Assembly: GCA_023238725.1 (NCBI GenBank)
Contig: CM041551.1
Location: 10,653,759 to 10,717,758 of the forward strand
DNA length: 64,000 nt
Reading direction: 5' to 3'
Origin: Scortum barcoo
Taxonomy: Eukaryota; Chordata; Actinopteri; Centrarchiformes; Terapontidae
A program made the translations under genes and the position numbers. Position 1 is the stretch's first letter; every line of letters starts with the position of its first letter. Below, piece by piece: positions 33,419-44,240 of this stretch. Below the pieces are notes generated by a model. That model ran no database searches. It was given only the letters and a program-made list of their open reading frames with translations, and had not been told where the DNA came from.

Positions 33419-33924
33419 TTCCTCAAATATTTATTTTATTTGTTCCTGTTATCTACGGCTAAAAATAGTTCCCGAAAATTTCACTATTAAATCCTATTGA
33501 GTAAGGTTTCCTTAAGGCTCAAGGTGGTTCTCAATTATTTTCTGTCATGCCCCCCCCAGGGGACCGAATTTTTTCACTTCACGCCCCCCACTCAAATTAA
33601 AATACTATTGAGAACCACTATATGAGTTGCTGGCATCAGTATTCTGCATACAATCACCTGATTATTAAAATAGATTAATAAAATGAGCTGAGATAACATC
33701 TGCAACAACTTAAAACAATTTGCAAGTTCAGTTTATTAACTCAATTTGTAACATTTAAACAAGACTGCTCAGTCTGTGTGATTCTCAAAACAGAGAAAAA
33801 AGTGCAAATGATTCACTGGGATGTGCATTTTTATAGACTTAACACAGTAACATTCAAAACTTTTTTGAACTGTAAACATTGGTCACTTGTCAGCTTCATC
33901 AGCTTATTCCTTTTCAAAAAGGTA

Positions 33925-34335
33925 CAGTGGTAACTTGACTTACGAGTGTCCCAACTAACGAGTTTTTCAAGATATGAGCCGCCGTCTCTTGGCCGATTTT
34001 TTGCATCGAGTTGAGAGCTGAACGCCACAGAGAACATCACATCCTGAGTATTGTGTCGCATTTGTGCTTTCAGTTATTTTGCAAAACTTTGTTTTTCCAA
34101 CCATGGGTCAAAGGACAGTGCTGAGAAGAAGAAGCGGATGATGTGCACTGAATTAAAGAAAGAAATTATCGAAATATCGAAATCGAAAATAATTTTATAC
34201 AATATTCTTTATTTATAAGTACATTTTTCTTATTTAAAAACATGTAACAAAAAAAAATTGCGGTGTTTTTGGGGGGTCCTGGAACGGATTAATGGCATTT
34301 CAATTCATTTCAATGGGGAAAATTGATTTGGGCAA
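33925..34335 (+). mobile_element. Tigger (pogo) relic nested in the hAT element
   Basis: It begins CAGTGGTAACTTGACTTACGAG after a TA dinucleotide (33923-33924), which matches the Tigger terminal inverted repeat. At about 34120-34170 a broken frame reads SAEKKKRMMCTELKKEII, like the start of the Tigger transposase N-terminal DNA-binding domain. The 3' part, ggtcctggaacggattaatg, is the usual Tigger subterminal sequence. Almost all of the transposase gene is deleted and the right terminal repeat is decayed or lost near 34335-34365. Confidence 0.78.
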
Positions 34336-34404
34336 TTGATTTGTACTTCTGTACTTTTTACTGTGTATTTCTTCTACTGGGTTGAGCGGACGGCCCAGTC
34401 TCTC

Positions 34405-34421
34405 GCGCCCCCCCTGGCGCC
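34405..34421 (-). promoter_or_regulatory. CTCF-like site inside the hAT right end
   Basis: On the minus strand, GGCGCCAGGGGGGGCGCG resembles the CTCF core with an extra G. It lies in the subterminal C-rich part of the transposon, so related copies elsewhere would carry it too. Motif similarity only. Confidence 0.22.
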
Positions 34422-34458
34422 TCGCCGCCCCACTATTTGAGAAACACTGGCTTAAGGC

Positions 34459-36650
34459 AACAGTGTTACAAAAATGGATTGGAAAATATGAAGAAACAGA
34501 ATAAAACATGCTTGGTTTTGGTCTTTTCAGAGGATCTGTTGACAAAACATCACAAATAGCTATGTAATTTTCCATTGTATTATGCTACCATAGATAAAAA
34601 AAGATCCAGTTACACAGTGTACGCACACTTTTACACACACACACAAACACATGACATGCACAAACAAGGGCTGTCACATCATCACCATCCCTCACTGAGC
34701 ATAGCAGGGTTCTGAAAGGGCAACCTGGCTGGCCATCTGGCCCGCATATCAGCAGAGGTTATTGTGTCGACATCATCATTACTGAACACATTGCTGTTTA
34801 GCAAAGGTTATCCAGAAACTGCACAATTATCTGTTGCAACACATGTAAAGAAAAAAAAACAAGGGAAGGAAATTGAGATATCAGTGTAAGAATCTCTCCG
34901 GACAAACGTGGATATTATACAAACATAATAATACAGTAATGACAAATGACAGTGAATCCCATTTTAATGTGTACAGCATTATGCAAAAACTGCAAGTGGT
35001 GTATTCATATAAGAATTTTATTTTTAAGTAATGTAATTGTAACATTTTATTTCAGTTTCTAACAAATGAACTGGAGTAGACGTGTGCATGATTTATTTTT
35101 AAAAACACTAAAAAAAAACTCACAACATTTAAAGTAGCTTGGCTTTTACAATAGGCAAAACTAAATTGACATTTATCCTCTCAACCTAATTTCTATTTGC
35201 ATCATCACACTAAACTGAATTCAGACTGATTTTGTTCCTAATATCCACGCTTTCCGAGCTGCTCCCCAACCCATAATTTCTAATGTGGACACTAACACGA
35301 GTACATATTTGTAAATGGTTCTGTGTTGAGGTCCATGATTAATGATGATTAATGGAAGAAGCCTGATGTACTGTACTTGCTGAGGGGGAAAAATCCTTTT
35401 TAAATCTAGTTTACTTCCTCCAACACAAGCCTGGAATAATCGTTTGGGTGCTCCTCTCATTTTCAAACTGTCAAAACAACTGCAAACATGTTTGAGCTAA
35501 TCGGAACATTTACATGATGAGCGAAGATGTTGCCGAAGCTGTTATACACACACACACACACAGTTTACAGTACACACAAGTCTCCATCCGTGTCTGTCTT
35601 CTCACGCTGCACATCATCAGAAATGAAAAACCTTCAGGCTGAAACAAGGAAGGGATGATGAGAAAAGAAGAAGTAGAGAGAGATTCTTTGAGTTGGATTT
35701 GATGTTCACACTTGAAGGCAGAGCTAAATGTGATTTCTCATTAGACAGCAGCCAGGCTCTTTCCAGGTACAGGCATGCACTGTTGAGCTGTAGCCACTTA
35801 GCACCTGATTAAAACATGGAAACACTCCCTGTGGTGTTATGGGATCTGTGATAAAGCTACTCCCCCATAATAGCATTAACTATGTTGAAGTGCAAAGTAA
35901 AATGTCTCTTGTCTTTGCTGTGTTGCCTAATTATTTTATATGAACCAGTTGGGCCTCCTTTGCCATATATTTAATTTCAGATTGGTGTAATTACAAGTCA
36001 TCCATCGAAGAGCTTTTGTTTCCTTTTTAAGTCTCACATTGAATAGATTTAAAGAAGCGAGATCAAACGTTCAAGGTCTCAGCGATTAACAGAAAGTACC
36101 TGCATGTTAGAGCATCCAAAAGCAGCATTTCTACCAAACTTAAATAAATTAGGAAGCCGGAGTGCCAACAGGAGCATCGTGTGGAACTGTGTGCTCATCG
36201 CTTGTGATCAGCTCATTGCAGAAAGATTCACATGAGTGATTACTAGCACTGTAAGAGGTCACTCCCCTTCAGGCCTTACTGAGACAACAGAAGTCCTTCT
36301 GGCCCTCAAAGTCTGTCAGACCACATTTGGTCACAATGAATAACACCACCACCAGGGAAAATTGGCAATTTTTTAAATGGCAATGTGTCAGGTACCATTT
36401 CATCTGGTGCTGTAGGTCTATGGCTGTATTATTTGACATGTAGCACTTTTCCATAGTACAGTTTATGCGATGACTGTCACATCATTTGCCAAATGGGTTT
36501 GGACCCTACTATTGGTGCCTTGGGGGAATATTTAATTTTTTTTTCCTTTTATTTCTGATATTTACTCACCGCTGACATCAATAGACAACCTCTCTTTTGA
36601 TTACATTTACCTTCCCACAAAACATGTACATCGTACAATAAAGGTGGTTA
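34459..36650. other. AT-rich non-coding stretch
   Basis: AT-rich, single-copy-looking DNA with (AC)9 at 35545-35562. Frames on the minus strand at 34300-34575 and 35221-35466 have no domain. No further transposon ends recognised. Confidence 0.5.
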
Positions 36651-36654
36651 CCTG

Positions 36655-36800
36655 AAACCATGACATCATAATGCCACCTGCAGGTTGCCATATCTGGATC
36701 TTAGTGAAGTGCCTTGACAACTTGACAATTGAATGCATTACTGTGAAGTTTGGAACAGACATTGTAATGTCTGCATATCATTCAACAACATTTCATTTAA
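36655..36800 (-). mobile_element. Diverged fish interspersed repeat ('gatcaccaaagt' family), minus-strand fragment
   Basis: ataatgccacctgcaggttg and ttactgtgaagtttggaacagac are the reverse complement, with substitutions, of the 'gatggtggcgct' and 'tgtctgtaccaaatttcatgg' segments of the repeat also seen at 19790 and 56560. It is fragmentary and old. Confidence 0.4.
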
Positions 36801-39800
36801 CATTGTGCCATAATCAGGTTAAACTTTCAATTAGTCCAATAATTTTTGTTTATGCTCAAATACTTACCAAACTAATGGCATTACCATCGTCCTCTGCGCA
36901 ACTTAGTTTTTACCCTGGACAACTGCATAATAACTCTGTGCCTACTTCTGTCGGTAGCTGTCTTGGAAGCAGCCTCCCAAGGAGCATAAGGTGCAGGTTG
37001 GGCAACATTTAGCTCAAGTATAGTACTAATTAGCAAAACAGGAGGTCACATGCTTTGCATATGGGAAAGACTGTGCATCCCCCTACCTCTTTGGCAGAAT
37101 GAGCATGCAGTGACATCTTCACAAAGACAGGGGGCACCCAAGAGGTCAGAATACTCGGTTCCAGTCCTGAGGATAAAATTTGGTGATTTTTGGTCCTGAT
37201 AAGTTTGAATTGAAAAATTCAACACCAAACATGGCAATAGTGTCCCGGAAGGCGTTTCAAACATGCCTGCCAGATTTTGTGCAATTTGGACCAAGTGCAA
37301 AACTGTGGTGACATTTCCAAAAAAATTCAAAGGCAATATTTGAGATGGTTTTAAGGCCAATTAACACTGTTCTTTTTTTTTTTCTTTTTTCAATCGTCAA
37401 TATGCACCATACTTGCCACATGATACCAGCCAACAAAACAGTTGGCCAAGTATTTCTATATTTACGGTCGTCTGTAACTCTCCAAAACTGTAGCTGTCAG
37501 TCACTTTAACTTTCAAAATATTTATCAGTGCTACAAATGGCCCTTCACAGCCATAAACCTTTTTCTTTTTTTTGCTGCTTGCTGTTCAATAAACCCTTTC
37601 ACATGTCCTTATCCCAGTTTTCCCAGTGGAAAGGGATTCCATCAACAATCTTTTTTATAACAGTTTTCTTTGAGTGCCTTTTGACTTTAGTCCCTGCTTA
37701 AAAGTGTGAACTTTTGGCATCCTCAGCACATATTCTCAAATGACATAATGTCACATGCATATGTCTACTTACTTAACATGACTTATTACTACCACTGTGT
37801 TATTCTAATATGCATTAACATTAGCATTATAAGCTTCTGCGTCAAAAATCATACCAAAACTGTTGAAATTGCAATTAAAAGTTTGTGGTGCAGCCAGACA
37901 AACATTTACCCCAGATGGACGTGTTTTCCCACCTTGGTACCCCGAATGCACCGAGGTCGATAATGATGCGTATCCTACCTCTGACTTCCCACGTCTGTAT
38001 GTTTGAACCTGTTGCATCCAGCTGCTGGTTACATGTGTTTGTGGAGGGAGCAGTCAGCGTGAGAGTTCTCACAGCTGGGAAAAACAAGAGTCTCAATACA
38101 AATACTTTACACATCTTGCAGCCGCAATTCACTGTGGTCAACCGAAGCGTTCAGCGCAGAAACTGATCTCTGACACCTCAGCGATAGATTTCTCCTGGTG
38201 TGACTGTTGGACATCGGCGGAGACAAAAAGTGAGAAAAGAAGCTGTGGGCCCCCAGTTAGTCACATCAATGTTGGTCTTAGCTGAAAACTGTTCTTATGG
38301 TAAATTCTATCCTACAGGTTTGACCAGGTATCTTCGATCAATTCACAACAGAACCAAATGTAAGTGCAGATTTTACTTTCTAGTGCATATGTTTTCTGTG
38401 CTCCAATAGCTGCACTTCATCGTGCCCACAAGGATCTTAATTGGACAGACACTTAGCAAGACATAAACCCTGACCCTCTCCATGTGTTTTTGTTTGTTTA
38501 TTTGGTCAGTGAACCGTTCTGTTCCTCCGGTGCTATGAGACGGAGAATAGCAATTGCATACTCTGACTGAGCAATCTCAGACCAGCTGTTCAAGGAGACA
38601 GCCTCACCTACAGCCACCCTGCTAGCAGCGAGCGGATACATCAGTTTACTGCAACTGATGGGAAGTGAAAATCTATTGAGTTATCATACTGTAAATGACA
38701 ATCTGTCAGTCTGTTTGTCTGTTTGTCATCCGTTCAACTTGACGCTTGGCAGGTATATTGGTGAGGAAGGGTGGTGCAGAGTGTGAAGGTGTTTGGTTGA
38801 GCGGATCTTAAAGAAAGCTGCAAACAGCCACGCCAGAGGCCGAGCAATATGCCCATTCTGAACAGGCAGGTTTTGAAAGTAAACCATCACACCTGGGATT
38901 CATAATTACAATAGACCTCACAGCTTCCGTTCTTGTTAACCGTCAAACACTTCAAGGCCCTGAAAGCCAATTTTCTCCATCAGATTTTCATTGCGAGCAA
39001 TGGGGTTTACATGAACACAAAATGTTCTACCACACCTAAAGAGGCTGTAGTAATTTTACTATTTAATATTCTTTTTACATGATTTTACCTGTCCCTGGTT
39101 TTCTCACTGGTCTGATAGGTGATGTCATGTACTCTCAAAACGTTTGAATCAAATGTGCTGACAGTTGTGGGGTTCTTTGTTCATGTTACGAGGCCACTGC
39201 CAGTTCAGTCTGATCGAACCACACCCATGCAGCTATAGCTGTAGATTTAAATATCCACTGATTTAGCATGGCACTCTTTTAGAGCGTCACTATGAAGAGT
39301 TTTAAATCAAGGATCCAAAATCAGAACGCCAAAATGCAACTCAACCACAGACAGTTCAGTCGAAGATTCAGATATTATTATATATATATATATTATTCTC
39401 TTAGCAGTCAATGTAGTCAGTCGAGGGCTACAGAGCTCTGTCAACATCACTTCTATCTAATTCCACGTGTCCATATATGTTTTCAAGCTTGTGGTCATCA
39501 GACTCCATTATTTGAGAGAGTTTATCACATTTTGTGCAGCTCTCTGTAGAGCCACAAAGGTTTTATACATCTTATTTTTTCATATGTGATGATAGATTTC
39601 TCCCCAAAATCTGAAAAATAGCCTAATGTGAAGTTAAATTACTTTCCTTTTAAGCACAGGACAAGTGTAGATCAACTAAATCTTACCATCCATTGGATTA
39701 TGGATCCCACATACTTGTCTGTCAGTCAGTTCAATTACTTTTGCAGCGCAGATGTAAATGAGGCACAAACACTGAAATTAGAACAGCAGCAAAATACAAA

Positions 39801-42674
39801 ACACATTGAAAACACAAAAAGAAAATATCTTTATCAAATTATTAAATGGATGCACATCTGTGGTATGGTCAGTTTGTACAGTATGTTCATTTTTATGTTT
39901 ATTTCTGGCATGATATATGTCAGTCAGTGAAGTTGAGAAAAAGTTCCCTCCTCATACCACGTTTATCCTTTAATTAGAGACCGGTGTGGTGATAAAAATT
40001 TGATTTAAATTCAACTTCCTGTCTTTTATTAGGAACACAAAGAAACTTGGAACACGAGGCAGATGGAAGTGGCTTATGTCTCCTTGGTAGCACACTGAGA
40101 TGAAACCAGGATGCCAGCCAAAAAACAAACACACACAGACACACGCAGGCAGACGCTCACACACATAATACATCTGCACGCACGCACACACACGCGCGCA
40201 CAAACACAGTCAATATTTCACCCCTTGCATCTGCCAATTACGAACTAGATTCGTTTGTGAAGAAAACATACACAAGTCTAAACTTAGCAGTGTTCCATAC
40301 ACATACTGTGAGTCAGTAGTGCAAAACACAACGGCGGAGGACCCCCCCAGGTGAAATCCCAGAATATCGACTGGATGATTCAACTCTTTAGAGTCGTTAG
40401 GCTTTCTCTTTTTTTCCATATCTTTTGTAAACAGCCAGTGAAAACGCTTCACTCAGATATCCTCCCTTTCTCTGTTGAAATAATCCGCTCTATGACAGCT
40501 CATATTCATTGTGTATGGTTGATAACAGTGCAGAGTCCATTGAGAAAACCTCAGTGTCTGATTCCCATCTAGCAAACAGCTTGAGGGTGGCATGGCCTCA
40601 AGCCTTCCCTCTGTCTCTCTGTCCGGGTCTGGAGACAGTCTTTTGATCTGCAGAGGAAGCCTACCCCATGCTAAGAAAAGCTCACACTACGCTAGGTGTA
40701 CATTCCTTTCATGCTGGACCAGAGGGAAATTTGATAAGCACTGAATTGTGAGTCTCTGTGTGACCCTGATGTGCTCACTATCCATGTCAGACGCTTCCCT
40801 CAGCCTTGTTTTCTACACATTTAAGAATGCAGCACATTAGATGAAAAACTTTGGGCAGGAAATACAATGTTTGAGCTGTCATGCCCTTACCAATGCCTCA
40901 AAGCTGTTTGCTACCTTTGTTCTCCCCCATCTGCAGTGAAACACGCAGCAGTTCAAACTTTGCAGAATTCTTGTTTATATTAGAGGCTGCAATATCTTAC
41001 CCCACTCTGAGAATACATTTGCAAGAAATAATCCAATCATGTTCCATTTCCGTGGTACGTTTTATTGTTATCTTTTGTTTCCTTGTATACAAAACCCATT
41101 AATTTAATTTTTCCCCCCTCCAAGACGAGTCAAGTCTGGCTTTATTAAAATGATTTTTATGAAAGTCAGCTGGCAAAGAAGGACAGAGACACTGCTGGAA
41201 CAGCGCATAAATATGGCAATGCACCGTGATCTTAAACAGTTTGGGGATGTGGCGGAGAGAGACGTTGACAGTGAATGCAGTGTGTCGCAAAGACACAGAA
41301 GGGAGAGAGAATAATGAGGGGCTGAAGGAGCGCAACATAGAGGACAGGAGAGGGAGTCCAGACAAACTGCTTTCATTAATTCCATTTGTTTCTGTAAAAG
41401 GGTGTGATTGTGTGACCTTTGCAGGATCCAACCCAGCTCCATCATTTTTACTCATTATGCAAGAGCCGATAAGATCCAGGGTGACACCTGTCTCCCCAGG
41501 GAGCGATTAAACAATAAATGAATCCTCTGAAACTTTGTAAACTTACTATCTGTGTCTTGGTAAGTGAAGAGTAAAAGCAGAGAACATGATGAGGGGGGAA
41601 AAAAAGGCTGAAAAGCTAATAAGACTTGAGGGCATTTCAAGAACCCATAAAAGCTGCCATTAGCCTCAACAGTGTGAGCTTCATTTAAGGCAAAAGCAGT
41701 CCTGTTGGGCAAAAAAAAAACAGATTTTATTCAGCACCAACCTGGACTACAACCCTGCTGTTTTTAGTCACTGTGGTACATATCATTAAGAGATGGATTT
41801 ACTGAAACTCAGTAGAGCATGACAGTCTACTCTCTTGGCTTTAATGAAGCCACTAAGGTCTGATTCCCAGATTGACAGCTCTCAGGACCAATAGGACGCG
41901 GTAAAGAGGAAAGATGTTTACCTGAGAAAAAGTTACCAAGCAAACATGTTATATTCCTTTCAAGTCTGAATGGTGCAATGCCACTTTAAAGACATTTTTC
42001 AGCTCACTTCATTAATTCAAGCACGACAGTTAATTCAGGCAATAGATTTTTATATTAGAGACTTTCATGCTGCTGCAGCATGATGCACAAATATTCTGCT
42101 ATCACTGGTGAATTTTAATCAGCTACAATGCAGCTGTTTTAATACAATTGGCAAACTGTGAGGGTGTACGCTATGTAGCAGATGCAACATTCACAGCACC
42201 CTTACATCAAGCCGCATGGCACCTCCACATGCAGACTTTCCCAATGGGAGCATGGCCAACGGGATGGGAGATGTCAGTACAGCAACCTCTACTGGGTGTG
42301 ACCACATGATGTGTGTTTGGAGTCACTGTATTCCCACTACTGTGCAGTTAGATGTGGGTGATTATGTGATATGAGAACATTTTTACTTCAGATAACTCAG
42401 TCTTGGGGTGCCCCTGTAGTGCTTAAATGCTTAAACATATATATATATATATTCTTAAAAAGGCTGAGAAATCTGAATCACTGATATCATATTATGAAGG
42501 AAACGTCATGACTCTTAGCTTGAAATGTATATATTAAGACTTACTATATTAAAATAACATTGTTTCTTATACGCTAAAATACCCTATGCCAACTTATTTC
42601 AGATAATTTAACATTTATGGTTAAATCTGGATTACAAAAAGGCCTGATATTTGTACATTATTCTCCTCACCTCT
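36801..42674. other. Long non-coding stretch
   Basis: Almost 6 kb without a recognisable gene. It holds T-rich DNA at 37372-37390, a short TA run at 39379-39393, imperfect CA repeats at 40126-40208 and a TA run at 42437-42452. The segment 38700-38880 (cttgacgcttggcaggtata, ccagaggccgagcaatatgc) may be a decayed fish repeat. Frames of 80-118 codons on either strand carry no domain. Confidence 0.5.
40126..40208. repeat. Imperfect CA/CG repeat
   Basis: About 80 bp of degenerate CA with CG interruptions (gcacgcacgcacacacacg). It generates the cysteine/valine-rich minus-strand frame across it. Confidence 0.85.
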
Positions 42675-43112
42675 CCATTTTAGGGGCATTATATGCTTTC
42701 ATTCTCTTGCAGAGAGTAAGATAATATCTGTGTGTTAAATATGAAGGTACTAGACCATTGTCTTCGATTAACATAAAGTAATCAGGAAAAGTGAAAGAGT
42801 TAGCTTGACTCTGTCCAGAAGTAAGTCCTCTCAGGTCAAACAAAAGATTTGGGCTTTGAAGGGGGTTGCTCACCAACATGTATCTCTGCATAAAACTACA
42901 ACTTGTTGTGTTTTGTTTTTTGTGTAGATAAAAGAAATAGATGTAAGCGTTAGAGATGCTGGCAGGTGTAATATTTTATCTCTTCTGGTCTTTGTGCTAA
43001 GCTAGGTTAACCACCTGCCACATCTAGTTAATAGTCAGCATACAGGCATAAGAACGGTGTCAGTGTTTTCACCTGACTCCGGACAAGAAAAGAAATAAGA
43101 GTATTTTCCAAA
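42675..43112. mobile_element. Fold-back (palindromic) fish repeat, copy C
   Basis: Both arms are present in opposite orientation. Left: cattttaggggcattatatg, ctcttgcagagagtaagata and gttagcttgactctgtccag. Right: ctggtctttgtgctaagcta then ggttaaccacctgcca. The right arm ends gacaagaaaagaaataagag then tattttccaaaaat. Reversed and complemented, the right arm follows the left arm's order, as expected for a long palindrome. The spacer (about 42830-42900) no longer shows the gtgacttcctgg centre. No frame is credible. Confidence 0.68.
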
Positions 43113-43390
43113 AATATCCTGAGTCTCTCCAGCTCTTTGTTGCAGAATACTTTACCCCATCGATTTCCTGTGAACTTGGTCTTTGTCTCTCTGAGCTGTT
43201 GCTCAGAATTAAAACTGAGGAGAGGAAGCCATGTTCCTACCACTTACAAACAGCCCTGTGGGACTCCCACCCTGTGAGGGGCATCGGAGGCCATGCCACA
43301 GCCCTCCTCCAGGCGTCTGGGCACCAGCTTGAAATACATTAACTTTCACATTAGAGCCTAATAAGGGAGAGCAGCAGCGGCTTCTGCACC
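43113..43390. other. Non-coding stretch
   Basis: Unique-looking DNA, GC-richer at 43240-43330. Nothing recognised. Confidence 0.45.
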
Positions 43391-43640
43391 CTGCCAGTAT
43401 CTTTCATGTGCCCAATTACTGACAGATCCCCAAAATCATATTCACCTTTTACCACCTTTAATTAGTTCTTTATCACTACTGCTTTTCCCGGATGTCGACT
43501 CCGGGCCCAATACACTCCTGTCAGCATGCTGTGAGACGACTGCATTAATCAGAAGCTGATATCCCCCAAAGATGCATAAGCATTTACAATCTGTCTCACA
43601 GACTGGATTCCAGGGTTTTCTGTCACCATGGGTTATCTAC
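43390..43640. promoter_or_regulatory. Enhancer-like block
   Basis: Ordered cores include gcccaattactgacag, cctttaattagttc, tgcattaatcagaagctgat and gatgcataagc, with no repeats over 250 bp. Motif-density inference for a conserved regulatory element. Confidence 0.3.
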
Positions 43641-43969
43641 ACTCAACTCTGTCATCATGGGCAAAAGCGCAGTAGATATTGTGAAGTCAAACAGAATAAA
43701 GATATAGACAACAGCGAGAGAACAAGCGCTGAAAGCTGAAGAGCTAAATGTCAATAAGAATCAGTGAAAGATAGTCAGAGGCATCATGTTCCCTGATATG
43801 TTTTTTTTTTTTTTTGGTACTGTAAAGTACAATTATCCTAAAATTTAGCTCAACATGGTTTCTTATTTCTTCAGTCACATTTGCAAGATTTAACATGTAA
43901 GATTAACCAAATATTTGCAGGAGAGATGAATTATAAAACCCCACCTTTTGAATTGTTTACATCACTTAA
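43641..43969. other. Non-coding spacer
   Basis: Contains a T15 run at 43801-43815. Otherwise AT-rich DNA between two enhancer-like blocks, with nothing recognised. Confidence 0.5.
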
Positions 43970-44240
43970 CACCTCTGCGGAGCATGTTTATTAGCAAGAA
44001 TCCTGACAGCCGATATGGATTTAAGGGGAAGGCAACCAGAACATGTGATAGGTCTGACATGTTTTTAATTCCACATTAACGTCTTCCTGGTGAAGCCAGG
44101 CTTGCCATTAGACATTCATTATATTGATTGCGCAGCGGCGTCGAGTCTCGTAGGAAAATGAGGTTTCTCTCCTTTTTGTCTGTCAGCTAATTATTGAAAA
44201 CAAGATTTGCTTCTGATTAAGGGAGCAGATCGTTGTCGCC
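43970..44240. promoter_or_regulatory. Enhancer-like block
   Basis: Includes ttttaattccacattaacg, gccattagacattcattata, ttgattgcgcagcggcg, gtcagctaattattg and tctgattaaggg. This is homeodomain- and PBX-like core density with CpGs in an otherwise AT-rich setting. Inferred, not shown. Confidence 0.32.

Larger units (their letters stand above)
33519..34450 (+). mobile_element. Non-autonomous hAT transposon with 8-bp target duplication
   Basis: CTTAAGGC stands at 33511-33518 and again at 34451-34458, the 8-bp target-site duplication expected for hAT. The inner ends read CAAGGTGGTTCTCAA on the left and, on the minus strand, CCAGTGTTTCTCAA on the right. These match the hAT/Charlie terminal consensus CAGNG(G/T)TTCTCAA. 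C-rich subterminal DNA (tcatgccccccc, cgcgccccccctgg) follows each end. No transposase frame remains. A second inward copy of the terminus (ATTGAGAACCAC, about 33609-33620) makes the first 100 bp a small palindrome. A Tigger relic is nested inside. Confidence 0.85.
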
